Assembly (NCBI RefSeq): GCF_026212465.1
Contig: NC_080058.1
Location: forward strand, 12,730,404 to 12,794,403
Length of the DNA stretch: 64,000 nucleotides
From: Amaranthus tricolor
Taxonomy: Eukaryota; Streptophyta; Magnoliopsida; Caryophyllales; Amaranthaceae
Direction of reading: 5' to 3'
Both the position numbers and the translations under genes were made by a program. Below, piece by piece: positions 10,305-24,839 of this stretch. Every line of letters begins with the position of its first letter. The stretch's first letter is position 1. The notes beneath the pieces are model-generated. The model worked only from the letters and a program-made list of their open reading frames with translations, was not told the DNA's origin and made no database searches.

Positions 10305-11261
10305 CCTATGCGCGTCTTATGTGCTTCATTACCAAGGCCGGTTGTTAGCCTATTTCGGATAGCCGATCGTTTAAGGCCTTAAAAAATAAGGAACCTCAAA
10401 TTTAAAATGGTATTATTCATGTCTAATTCTAAGCAATAATTTTTAAGTAATTTTTTGTAAACTTTTTTATATTTGAATTAATTTTAGAATATAATATTAC
10501 AATACATTTAATCTTGAATCATTTTTCTTAAAGGGAAAAAATTTTATCTTTTGATACAATGAAAGACCCCATTTCGAAAAACATCGAAAAAATAAATAAA
10601 GGCCTCCATAATCTTTACTCTGTCCTTGTTCATTACATATTTACCTCACTTTCTTTTTAATTTTTACCGTTAAATTTGCATCATTTCTATTTTTGATCAT
10701 GATTCACACTTATTTTTATTTTCATATGCATATTTAATTTACATTTTCCTCTAATCCACACATTTTTATCATTTTTCCATAAAATAACATTTTACCCACT
10801 TTTTTCAATTTTCCAATAAATTGCCAATGGCAATTGTCATGGGATTAGAGGTAGTATAATCTTGATTCTCGGGATGAATTTTAAATTTTCCATTCTGATA
10901 AGAATTATTCTAAATAAATCCACACATACGTCCAACTGGCAACCATAGTAAACAGGTAATGTGAATGGGATTTTCTCATAGTAATAGTTTAAAACCTGTT
11001 TTGACTTTAATATTAGTCGCCTAAAAGACACTCTTAGATTTGACCGGGAAAAGTTGAACACCCAAAACTCAGCATTTACATCAATAATTTGGCTGTCCAT
11101 AAACTCACTCAGCAATGGCCGATAATTATCACCATTACTATTTACTATCCAATTATCCATTACCAGTTTATTATAACAAAAATCAACTAACTCAAACTTA
11201 TGTGCACCTGCCTTTAAGAACATTGAGATAAGATTGTCTTAGTAATAATATGTTCTAGAGA
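10305..11261. other. 3' flank of the kinase gene, nothing else recognised
   Basis: AT-rich sequence downstream of the minus-strand kinase stop codon. A 128-codon frame on the minus strand at 10837-11223 has no recognisable domain; it starts 38 bases past the kinase stop and is best regarded as part of the 3' untranslated region. Confidence 0.5.
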
Positions 11262-14257
<2,996 letters not shown>

Positions 14258-15440
14258 AACTTAGGCAAAGAGATTCCTTTATTCCAAATAAGCTATCATA
14301 AATCACCCAAAAGCTGCAAAACAGAAATTGTTCAAACATTAATCTATTTCCATACAGAACAAAAAGTGGATAATTTGTACAGCACATTGGAAAAATAGAC
14401 GAGAGAGAAGCTTAGCTAGAAAATTGCATTGCAAAGTTACATTCAACATTCATCGACCAGAACTGAAAAATACATTCAATGCCATTCCATTACGATGATA
14501 TCATCAAGTCACTCCTAGATAGGGTTTTGGGTTCATATGTAAGCTACTTTACCATTGTTAGTGATAACAAAGAAAAGTTTCTATTGAACCTTGTAGCAAA
14601 TATCACTACAACTTATTGGGCCCAATGAATAAGAAACATGAAATGTTAAATTGATAAAGAAAAACGTAATGAAAAAAAAAAGAAGCATAAATTGAAATTT
14701 GGAGAGAAATCAAGATTGAGCCTTAATCATGTTTTGGCAATCTTACCCAAAAAAAATGCATTTCAACAAATTGTTTATTTTGGCAATCTTCAAATTCTAC
14801 CTTATATAGTTACCAAACTTAAATATCATAATTCACAGGACTTTGTATAATAAGTACAAAATACTGGAAATCAACTCTTGCTAACCAAATAAAAACTTGT
14901 AATTATTTAAACTACTAGGGATTTTGTGATCATAAATATCGCATTCATATGCCCAGAAAATGCTATCCGGAAAGCAATTCTTATTTTCATGGATTCCATA
15001 AGTTGATCGAACATCCGTTTCCTTTATTCCATAAGATACTAAACATTGAAACCTTCATAGTAGAAGCTAAACATAATCAGATCCTAAACTGTAAAGATGA
15101 GTTCACAAATCACTCCAATTTCGTACCTTACAAGTTACAACCCTTAAAGTTGTATAATGTAGCCAAAAATGACTCAATAATGAATTTAATAATTCAAGAA
15201 AACAAAATCAAGTTTCAAAATTCAATCCTAAAAACTAGAGAAATAAACGAAAATTACAGAAACAATTGATGAAGACCAAAAAAGGAAAATTAAAGAAAAA
15301 AAAAACAAGGATGTAAATGAAAAAAGCAAAGAATACCTCTGAAAGATCCAATGTAGAAAAAAAGTAGAGAGATGGAGAAAAAGAAAGAGGGAAATGGAAG
15401 TGTTGATGAGTTGAAGAAGAAGAAGAAGTAGAAATAGTCT

Positions 15441-15968
15441 ACGAATTAACTAAAAAAAAAAAAGTTGGTAATAAAAATGATTATTTAATACTAAAAAGAT
15501 GATAAGTAATTACACGGAAATAACAAAAATGATTATTCAAAACTCAAAAGATAATAAGACGGAATTAAAAGGTTTTTGTAGTATGAAAAGAAAAAACAAA
15601 TATAGATAAATTATTAGTCATAATAATACTCTTTTGAATTTACATTAATTGGCCCATTTAATTCTTATATTATATTTTCTCGGTTTCACTATACTTGTAA
15701 TATTTGATTTTTTATGCAATCTAATGCTTTATATTAATAATTTTTATATTGAACTATAAACACTAAAAATTATAAAAAGTTAATATTATTAAAGTATTCA
15801 ATTAGACGATTCAAATAAGATTTCACTGGACTATACACATTAATCGCAATATATAAAATAAGCTTCAACAATAAATAGTATTAATAATAGAAATGTAACG
15901 ATTATTTCAGAACAGAGAAAGTATCTAAATAATTATTCTTGCAAGTACCTCTTCTCTTAAGGATATTC
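15441..15968. other. Upstream region of the kinase gene, nothing else recognised
   Basis: AT-rich sequence that should contain the kinase promoter (minus strand). No TATA box could be assigned with confidence. Confidence 0.4.
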
Positions 15969-16094
15969 TCGAGCCGATGGAATCTTTGGTTTTATTCTTT
16001 TTTATGAGTATAAGTTATCGCCTTTATTCCTTTCCAGACCTTAGCCATAGTTTTCTATAGGGCGGATACATTTGGTACGATGATAATGATGATT
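15969..16094 (+). mobile_element. 5'-truncated RTE-type LINE tail
   Basis: The segment GAGCCGATGGAATCTTT, then TATGAGTATAAG and CCTTTCCAGACC, parallels the 3' end of the RTE LINE at 44450-44620 (GAGCCGAGGGACTCTTT, TATGGGTATAAG, CCTCCCCAGACC). It ends in a short ATGATAATGATGATT repeat, as RTE tails do. Only the last ~125 bases of the element are present. Confidence 0.6.
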
Positions 16095-16855
16095 AAGTCT
16101 AAATTAATAGTCTAATTTAATCTTAAATATTTCTAATTATATAATTAAAATTAGAAAAAATTAATATTAACAAATTTTAATTGAGACGAATTAAATAAAA
16201 TTTAATGTAACTATATTTGAACATTTAGATTATTAACAAAATATAAATTAAAAGTAAATGATTAATATCTTAAAAAATGAATTGGATTAATTAGTCTGAA
16301 ATAGAGGGTATAAAGTTGTTTATATTTAATTGGATGGATTATGGTTTTCTCGTTTGATAAATGGATTCCAGTGTTGGATTTGTCAAGTCAAGAGACTCAA
16401 GATCATGAATGCCTGAAATTCCAATTTCCGTGCAGACAGACAACTATTTGTGTTTAATGTTTTGTTAATATGAACAAATTGACCTACTTGTTGACCAGCT
16501 CATTTGTTGATGGCTGACCAAATCGATACAATAACAGACCACGACAAGTAATTTTTTTTTTTTTTTTTTATAAACTTAAATAATACTCTCTCCCATTCAC
16601 CATATATATTCTATTTGACTTTTTATTAACTTTTATCCCTTCAAATAGAACCACATGTGTAGAAGAAAGGGTTTAATTTATAGTAAGGTTTAACATATGT
16701 GTAGAAAAGAGAATGTAATTTATAGTCAAATGAGACCACATGTGTAGGAGAGATAGTCTAATTATGGTAAAAAAAATACTAAAAATAACAATGCAACATT
16801 TAAGATGACTTGACTCAATATGAAAGGACACGTGTACTGAAAAGGAGGAAAGATA

Positions 16856-16887
<32 letters not shown>

Positions 16888-17742
16888 TAATTACTATTGT
16901 AGTCTATAAGGCTATAAGCCTATAACTATAATACAATGTGGATGCTTTCAAGTGGTTGCCTAATCCATATTTTCTAATTTTTATTTATTTATTTATTATT
17001 TTCAAATGTCAAGTGTAGTTGTCAGCTTATACATTTCCTTGTCGTTTTCTTTTTCTATACATATATTTTCTACCACTTTGATGTTTTCATTAAAAACAAT
17101 TTTTTAAAAAAAATCTAATAATTTATTGATAAAAATGTCATCCGACATTAACAACATATTATTAATTGAACAAATATATAATAACTTTGATCAAAAAAAT
17201 TTTTAAAGAAAAATTTAATGATCATTATGAAACAGATTTAACATTAAAGTCTTCCCTCTATATTATTGTTTGATACAGCCTCCGAAGGGTCTTTAGATCT
17301 AGTGTAGCTTTGAAATAATGATAAGTTTGGCATTATTGACTATATTAGCAGAACTAGCACCCGTGATGATGTCTTATATCTTTTTATCATCGAATTGATA
17401 ACAAAACTCTAAACTCTCACCGTGAGAGACTTTAAACCTAATATATGGATAGATTGAATGAATAAATGGATAAAATAACTCTATAATATAGAGAAAATGA
17501 ATATTATTTGTAACTAAAAATGAAAAAAGCAAAACTAAAAAAATTAGAGACTTACCATCAACCATAAAGTTCATAGTTGCCCAAAGTTAACAATAGAGAC
17601 TAGAATATTTTTTAGAGAAAAAAGTAGGAGAGAGAAGAGAGACTAGGGCTTTCCCACTATAAGAAAATAAAATAAATATGAATCCATCCAAAAAAGATGA
17701 GACTCTCACTAAAATTAATTAATTCTTTTAAAAAGTAAAGTA
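16095..17742. other. AT-rich intergenic sequence with simple repeats
   Basis: It contains a poly(T) run at about 16551-16570 and a (TAA/ATA)n stretch at 16857-16886. Three related copies of a CACATGTGTAGAA motif lie between 16650 and 16760. No gene was recognised. Confidence 0.5.
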
Positions 17743-18205
17743 CTACTACCTTCGTTCTTTTAAGTTCTTCCACCTTACTATAATAGGTAGTTTCATAAGT
17801 TCTTCCACTTTAGAATACTTTCTATTATTTTTAGAAAGTTTTTATCCCACTTTTACCTCTTAAAACCCCCCCTTTTCTTTTAATGTACCCGAAATCATCC
17901 GGATACATTTATTACTCCTTCTTGGGCTTTGCATTTTGCATTATTACGCCTACTGCCTTCATGAACGGTCATTTCTTCCTCCTCCTCTTGAACGGTCATT
18001 TCTCTTCCTACATGAACACTATTTTCATGGCTTTTCCCACTGTTTGTTCTTCATTTTTAGTGCATTTTAACTGCATTAAAATGTAGATCGATTTATTCTC
18101 ATCATTTTGAGGTTCGTTTTGTTTGTTTTGGCAAAGTTTCGAAATTTAAAGCCCCCTGTTCTGGAATCCGCCATTAACTTCTCGTTGAACCTTAAAGGAT
18201 TTGCA

Positions 18206-18565
18206 ATGGAAAACAACGAATCTAAGAGTGGCTCCATAATTCCTTCATATCTTTATGACGATCTATGCGATTATGGTGAGTTGTGTTCTTGTTCCCTCCA
18301 TGGTCGTTCTCATTACTACTCCAATGAAATTTTAAAGTGGTCAAAAAAAGATCTTGAGGCATATCAAAAGGTACTTGAAGATGATGCCACATTTGTGTAT
18401 CATGAATCTCCACCAACTTCTCCTATTGTTGAAAAGGAACCATCTCAATTATATCCATTAACTCCAACTAATGTGAAAGAAGATTAAATCAATTTGGTTG
18501 TCCCTGACACTCCTGAAGATGTTATTGCGTCTAGGGCAAAATTGAACCCCAAAAAACGTGCTTAA
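18206..18565 (+). pseudogene. Unrecognised ORF convergent to the transposase, inside the mariner element
   Basis: From ATG at 18206 the frame encodes a polar, acidic, Ser/Pro-rich product. It has a CDYGELCSCSLHG cysteine cluster near residues 30-42 and PPTSPIVEKEPS near 72-83. A TAA stops it at codon 94 (18485-18487), but the same frame goes on with coding-like composition (VVPDTPEDVIASRAK) to a second TAA at 18563-18565, after a basic KKRA end. This suggests a ~119-residue protein with a nonsense change. It matches no family I recognise. It could be a host gene fragment captured by the element, an accessory ORF of this mariner lineage, or chance. Confidence 0.35.
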
Positions 18566-19179
18566 TGGTTGTAAGGTTGTTCTGATTTTTCGTTTTTTTT
18601 TTTGTTAATTAAATTTGAAAAATTAGAGCTGGTTTTATCTGTTGTTGTTTGATGCAGGATTATGATGATCTTGTATTTATGTTTGATGTTTGTTTTTCGT
18701 TTGTTTTTTATGTGTTGTTGTTGATATTGTGTTCTTCTGGTTTATTTGGGGTTTTTTTCGTTCTACTGTTGGTATTATGTTGCTGGTTTTAGGGTTGATG
18801 TTTGTTGCTGGTTTTATGAGTACAAGCCCTTGTGATGTCAAATTGTTGAACCTCTAAATTCTGAAAATTTTACTTTGATTACTTGGTTGAGTAGCATTTG
18901 GTAAGCCTAAACCCATCACTTGATTTTTTTAGCATGTTCAGTTACTTAATTTGTTGATGATCAATTATAATCTGAGAGGTTTCATAACCTCTATGAAGAA
19001 TCAGAGGGCTTTTTTTTTCTGAAATTATGTAAATAATGAAGTGACTTGCTAATCATTAACATGGGTTTTGATTAACAAATTATTGCTCCTAAGTTTTTAA
19101 AGTTACAATTTTAATGATGATTTGAACAAAATAAACTGAGGGGCTTTGATGTTTGTCATCCTTGAGTTTCTTCAACTGC

Positions 19180-20501
19180 CTAATCATAAGCTTCTTGAAT
19201 GATCTCTGTTGTTTGTGCAGCATCCTCATTTTCTGTTAATGCTTGTGTTTGTTGCTGATCCCTGTTTGGGTTAAGAAAAGCTACAGCTTCTCTAACCAAT
19301 TGTGTTGGAATTCTCACTTGAATCCTTAACCTGCCATTGTGTTTTTCAACCTTCTTTCCAAAGTGTGGTTGTATGTAGTCATTAGACCCCTTAACTTTTA
19401 AAATCTCATTTAAATGGTGTTGTAATGAGATCCACACATTAGTTAAGGTCTTTGGATGTAACTCTCTGAATGCATCCTCAACTGCTGTAATTAATTATGT
19501 AATGTTTTTGGGCATCTTTTTATGCATAAGTGATTGTATTAGAGATGTTGTTGAGTAAGAATGAAAGTTAAACCCCCTTGCCTATTGTGTTGTTGCCATA
19601 TTGGATCATCGTTTGTGATATGAACCCTTGCATTATCTTGTTGAATAAAAATAATGGAAGGTCCTTCACTTGGCCATTTTCTTAGTATAGCCGGAATCAA
19701 TTGTTGTATGAGCATACTCCTATGAACTTCTTGATTAACTGATTCGGTTGGTTTAATTTCTATTGAACCCCTTGGTCGATTCTTTGAATCTCTTTGTGCT
19801 GCCACCATATTGATAAAAGGACAAATTCCAATTTTCCCATCAAACGTATATTGACCAAAACGATCCCATCTAGGCCTAGCAACGGCCCATAAGAACATGG
19901 CCTTAGTTATGAACTTTGATGACTTCGCTGCCCTATATGGGACCATTTCTTTGTGTGCTAAATAAACCCTTTGCGTTTTCTTGGTTAAATAAAACCACTT
20001 CTTGTCAATGTGAATATAATCGTACATTACTTTGTAAATCGGGTGTCTTTGAATGGTGTCTTCTTGGATAAGGCTCAAAATCCACTCTGCCCTCCTTATT
20101 TTGTTGGCATCGGTTAAAGCCGGGTGTAGTGGATTTGAATGAGCCTTTATCTCGCCTCTTTTTATCAACCTCCACACCGTTGACAGTGCCAAATCTAAAC
20201 ATGTTGCAACATCTCTAATGCAAGTGCATTCGCCAATGGGTTTAGACTCAAGTAAGTTTGGTGGTACGACCACTCTTTTTCTTCCACAATTTTTGTACTT
20301 GGGTTCCACAATGTATGGTTTGTTTGCTTCCTTGGTTTGTATTGCTCGTTTCCATAAATCTCGGATGGTTCTATGTGTGTAGCCGTATTTTTGAGCTATG
20401 CGTTTGAATGTACCATGAGGAAGTGAGTCACTAACTTTTAGCGACAACATCTCTTGGAAAATTAACTCATTCGTGAGTCTTGGCTTATACTGTTTTGTGG
20501 A
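19180..20501 (-). pseudogene. Plant mariner-like transposase, inactivated
   Basis: The main frame (20450-19539, open in frame back to an acceptor at 20501/20502, ACAG) has an N-terminal helix-turn-helix region with KYGYTHRTIRDLWKRA and two catalytic aspartates, in YIHIDKKWFY and IFIQQDNARVH. In plant mariners (DD39D) the third aspartate lies in a PDxNxxDLGFF-type motif some 40 residues later. Here the frame breaks exactly there: coding similarity jumps from the HNRQGGLTF region to SLMHKKMPKNIT with the motif missing, so about 15-17 codons were deleted. The C-terminal part then continues in another frame (19437-19180, with one more stop near 19497). The start codon should lie in an upstream exon not identified. 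The protein cannot be catalytic. Confidence 0.88.
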
Positions 20502-20932
20502 CTGTTAATATAGTGTGATTAGTAATATGTAAAGTCACTTTTTTTTAGATTACAAGCTTGTAATTTCAGATTTGAGGAAAAATTAATGTTAATCCATGTA
20601 AATATAGATTGCCCAATACAAGGCTCTTTTGTATTTTTTGTATGGAGGGATGAATTTCCCTCATTGTTGTTGCTGCTGAAAGCTCCAAACTTTCCTAATT
20701 TGGAAAGTTTGTTAATTTCCCTCCAAAATGTAAAGTTCTCTCTCTTCATTAATAAAATCAGAATTTTTTTTTAGTTTTATTAATAATTATTTTCTCTCTC
20801 ATACTTCTAATACAATCATTACTTCACACTACTATTTAATTAAAATAATACCCACTACAACCCAAAAATTCTATCTTACTTAATATGTGTGAAAAACCTA
20901 AAGTGAAAGATCTTAAAAGAACAGAGGGAGTA

Positions 20933-21847
20933 TTATATTGAATAATAGTTTTAATTCAAAAAATAGAGATTATTAGAATTAAAAAATATGTATAATAAAA
21001 TTAGTGAAAAAAATTGAGGACCACAAAACATTAAAAATTTTTTAAAATAAAATAAGTGGGAAACATGTGTGAGGAACATAAATATAATAATAATAATAAT
21101 AAAAAAAATTTATAGAAAATATGAGGATCATAATTCATAAACATTATAACTATTAAAATTAGAGTGATTGGTTAATTATGTCCATAAAATAAGATATGAT
21201 ATAAATATAAAGATTATTTATGCGAATAACAAAAAAATTGACTAATATAAAAATCTTGAATACAAAATAGAAATGCAATGAGTACTTACTCGTATATTTC
21301 TTTAATTTGGTTTTTATAATTACTAGTTGTGGGGCCGTTTATACTATCAAATTCATTATTCTATTTTATACATTTCTATTAATAGTCAAACACGCAAACA
21401 AACAAATTGCCCAACCCAAAAAGATATTTGAGGGAAGTTCTTCCCAAAGAGAAAGATCTTAGTCTTATAATCATTCAAACGCTATTCGACATTTATATCA
21501 AAACTATTGTCCAACAAAAATATATGCAATAAAAATTTTCACTTCAATTAAATATGTGCAAGTCATTAGCAGCAAAAAAAAAAAAAAAAAAAAAAATTGA
21601 TAAGCTGCTTTTAAAGCTTGATCGTGATTTTCTACAATCTGAACACAACTACCTTATAATACTTGGGTTCAAATCTATGATGGAGTTGTGTTTTAAATTT
21701 AGTAGGAGCGTGTTTTAATCATTTACAATATAAAAAGGATTTAACATTCAATTCAAAATAGACTAAAATGAATAACTTTAACCCATATTGAGTTTCTTTG
21801 TAAATAAGTATATCTTAGAGTTTCCATGTATTCTTCCACTCCAAAAT
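20933..21847. other. AT-rich intergenic sequence, nothing recognised
   Basis: Contains a short (TAA)n run near 21084 and a 27-base poly(A) run near 21568-21596. No ORF of interest. Confidence 0.5.
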
Positions 21848-21966
21848 ATACCACATTGTCATCATCATCATCATCCAACTCAGTGTATCCCGCACATATA
21901 AATATATAAACAGGGTCTGGGGAAGAAAGGACGGCGGCAACTCATACCCACAGAGGAGAGCGCAGT
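21848..21966 (-). mobile_element. 5'-truncated RTE-type LINE tail (minus strand)
   Basis: On the minus strand the sequence reads GGGTATGAGTTGCCGCCGTC, then CTTTCTTCCCCAGACCCTG, and ends in (GAT)n. This is the same 3' tail arrangement as the RTE LINE at 44450-44620. Only about 120 bases of the element remain. Confidence 0.6.
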
Positions 21967-22821
21967 CAAATGAGTCCCCCGGCATTGTAATTTCCATAAT
22001 CTAGTGCTTAACAATTTATTATGATTCTATCTATACCGGTAATCGGCTAATAGCACACATCCTTCGCTACGTTCATCTCCCAATCTTCGTCTTTCTAGTT
22101 GAACCATCACAAGTCTTATAAAACTTTATCTTCAAATTTAGATCACAAATTAACTCAACACCATTTGAGTCATCCAAATTTGATCATGCATTTACATAAC
22201 AAATACTTCCATTCTTCTAAATGATAGACCCTAAATATCTAAAGTATCAACTGAAATTGCTTCATCTTTTCTATATTCACATCAAATAAAACAAAACGTT
22301 AAACTCATTTTTCGAATTAGACGTCATCAAGAGCTTTTTGAAGTCCTCAAGAAGCTTCTAGAATTCTCTTGTACACACTAGAATGATATAGAGTATTATC
22401 CATACTTGTAAAAGTATCTAGAAACTAGTAGAAAGACCTAGGTTAGGAGATGTCCTAGAATTCTCTAGACAAACAATGTAGAATAGCTAATGGAAATCTC
22501 TAGAATTCTTTAGGGGCTTGGTTATCACTATAAATACCCTATGTCCCCTCATTTGCAACTCAATTAATTTGTGTACAAAGCATTCAAGCAATACAAAGCT
22601 TTTCTACAAAAACACTCTTCTTCAAGTATTTTCTTTAGCATATTCAAATTAAAGCCTTTAAGTTCTTCTTACTTAAGCGTATTTTCAAAGCTGAGCTAGT
22701 GCAATTTTTAGCCATTGACATTAGTGCTGCACGGTTTTCACTAAGTCAATAAGTGACCCCGTGACACTTGTATAATTTAGAAATGAACTCAACTAAATCA
22801 TTATAAATAATTATAATTAAA
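21967..22821. other. Intergenic; possible LTR-derived segment at ~22330-22780
   Basis: Between 22330 and 22780 the sequence has several copies of a CTAGAATTCTCT-type motif. A TATAAATACCCTA TATA-like box lies at about 22533, followed by CAAGCAATACAAAGC-rich leader-like sequence. This combination resembles the promoter half of a plant LTR, but no second LTR, primer-binding site or pol sequence was found nearby. Confidence 0.3.
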
Positions 22822-23512
22822 CTAGTTTATATACTCGTGCAATGTATGGATAAATAAAAGTGTGCGAATACATATGAATAAAATGCAATAACAGATATAA
22901 ACTAATTATAATGTAATTGTGATAAATATTAACATTGAACATATTAAAAATTCACAATTGTTTAAATGATACCGATTTATATGAGAAACAAATTAGTTTT
23001 TATTTTCTTAAAAAAAACTTTACAGTAAATAAAAAATAAAATTAGGTAAATATATTCATTACAAAATTATTTAATTATCTTATCTTATATAAATACATGC
23101 TATATTAGTTTAGATCTTTTTTTTATGTAATTTTCTCCATTTAAATTAAAAATAGTTAATTAGATATTTGATTTTTCTTTTTCTTTTAATTGGTACAAGT
23201 TAACATTATTGTGTAAAAATAACTTGCCAAGTAATTAAAATTTAGCAAGTCTCAACAATTCAAGTGGACGCACTCCCAAGGGAGTGCCATTTGAAAATTT
23301 TCAATCTTTCTAATAGATAGTATGATTTAAATTAAACATAGTTAATTAGATATTTGATTTTTTTTTATTTATTTTAATTGGTAGAAGTTAACATTATTAT
23401 GTAAAAATAACTTGCTAAATAATTTAAATTTAGCAAATCATAACAATTCAAGTGGTAGAACACCCAAGGGAGTGCCACTTGGAATTTTTCTATTTTTTAA
23501 TAGATAGTACGA
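22822..23512 (-). mobile_element. Candidate Helitron-derived element with ~187-bp tandem units
   Basis: On the plus strand it starts CTAG right after an A and runs into CTCGTGCAATGTATGG, a decayed form of the ACCCGTGCAATGCACGG hairpin common in plant elements with Helitron-like 3' ends. It is followed by repeats starting TAGTTAATTAGATATTTG at 23153, 23339 and 23526 (period 186-187). Two units end GTAYGA before T, which would be the TC 5' start on the minus strand. No Rep/helicase is present. The family assignment is an inference from the termini. Confidence 0.4.
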
Positions 23513-23620
23513 TTTAAATTAAACATAGTTAATTAGATATTTGATTTTTTTTATTTATCTTAATTGGTAGAAATTAACATTATTATTTAAAAATAACTAA
23601 TTTATTTATTTTAAAGTTTC
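23140..23620. repeat. ~187-bp direct tandem repeat, 2.5 units
   Basis: Units include TAGTTAATTAGATATTTG, AAGTTAACATTATT, and CCCAAGGGAGTGCCA, with high similarity between copies. The third unit is incomplete. Confidence 0.8.
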
Positions 23621-24240
23621 CACATTATTATTTTGGATATAACTCCATTTATAACACCCAACACAAGTCCACAATTCATTTATGTATCTACATCTATACT
23701 TATTATGATCCAACTAAATGAAAATACTTTTCCTTAGAAATAATCTTAAGGGATAATAAAGTACAATCTTCCTCTCTCTAAATTAAAATCTATAATTTCT
23801 ATTCCATCATTGAAAATGACGTCACTTAAATACCCACTAAAATACCCACTTTTTTTTTTCCCTTTGTTTGTTTGCAAATGTCACGTGGTAAACTTGGGGA
23901 TTGAGCCAATTTGCTTTATTTTTTTTTTTTCTAATCGCTATATTAAATAAGACTTCATTTATAATACTCCACTTATCTATTCCCTCATTCTAGTTGTCTT
24001 TGTGAATTAACCTATTTTTTGGTGTGTGAATATTAAAGTGTAGTTACAGAATAATAAAAAATTACAAGTGAATGAGAGAAATGAGTAATTGAGATGAAAA
24101 AAAGAATAAATTTGTGGTTGAGATTAAAATAAGCGAATAGAACTATTGCCAATAATAAAAAAAAGAAATGAAAAAAACAAAATGAAAAAGTGGTGTATTT
24201 TCATTGGGATTGAGCCAATTTGCTTTATTTTTTATTTCTA
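23621..24240. other. AT-rich intergenic sequence
   Basis: No gene. A GGGGATTGAGCCAATTTGC motif occurs near 23897 and again in similar form near 24208, indicating small local duplications. The sequence may include LTR-derived parts of the neighbouring gypsy remnant. Confidence 0.4.
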
Positions 24241-24600
24241 CATTAAAACCTATAATTACTACACCAAAACCTATAATTACTACACCAACATGTTTTCACC
24301 AACAATAGTCTACTAAAATAACCATTAAACCATTTTTCTTAATTTTTGTTTCATCCCTTGAAGAGCAGTATGATCTCAAAGGAATATAAGAAAACTCAAT
24401 AGAAAGACATTGTTATATGTTGTTCACTCAAAATGGTATTTCTTTTGTCCCACTCATTAAGAGGAGGAGTTACATAAACCTTCTAGAAACCAATCATCCC
24501 TTCCTTTTCCCCTTAGTAATTTTTTTTATTTAATAATAATAATTTGATTAAATTGTTCAATTAATTTAAATGGTATAATAACAGGGTGTTATAGACTACC
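24240..24600 (-). repeat. Candidate gypsy 3' LTR segment with purine tract (minus strand)
   Basis: Read on the minus strand, TTTTAAGGGGGTAGTCTATA followed by ACACCCTGTTATTATACC looks like a polypurine tract and the beginning of a Tekay-type gypsy LTR. A second PPT-like sequence (TTAAAGGGGGTGAAC, minus strand) lies near 24807-24820, nearer the pol remnant. Two elements, or a rearranged one, are possible. The far LTR end was not found. Confidence 0.4.
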
Positions 24601-24839
24601 CCCTTAAAATAAGTTAAGCCTTCTTAACTTGCACAAACTCTACACAAAAAAGGAATTGATAAAATCGACTCAAAAGATTGATTTTGATCATCGAAATATA
24701 TTGTTAACATATTAACAATTCTCATATCACAGACGTACGTGTCGCAACAAACTGACAGCATACATCGACTTATCTACTAATTCACGTGAAATTCCTGTCG
24801 CAGTTCACCCCCTTTAAGAAAGTTACGTCTTCGTAACTT

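Larger units (their letters stand above)
17743..20930 (-). mobile_element. Mariner-like (Tc1/mariner) element, 3.2 kb, TA-flanked
   Basis: Left end CTACTACCTTCGTTCTTTTAAG and right end (minus strand) CTCCCTCTGTTCTTTTAAG are similar inverted repeats of the plant mariner/Stowaway kind. Each is bordered by a TA dinucleotide (17741-17742 and 20931-20932), the expected target duplication. The interior carries a plant mariner transposase on the minus strand (19180-20501), now broken. The half of the element beyond the transposase gene contains a convergent plus-strand ORF (18206-18565). Structure, TIRs and transposase agree, so the element is almost certainly complete in length. Confidence 0.9.

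Noticed and set aside
10837..11223. 128-codon minus-strand frame behind the kinase stop
   Set aside because: No domain, no own promoter context, position fits the kinase 3' untranslated region; AT-rich chance ORF is more likely.
14949..15269. 106-codon plus-strand frame in the kinase leader intron
   Set aside because: Polar low-complexity composition, no recognised motif, lies antisense within an intron.
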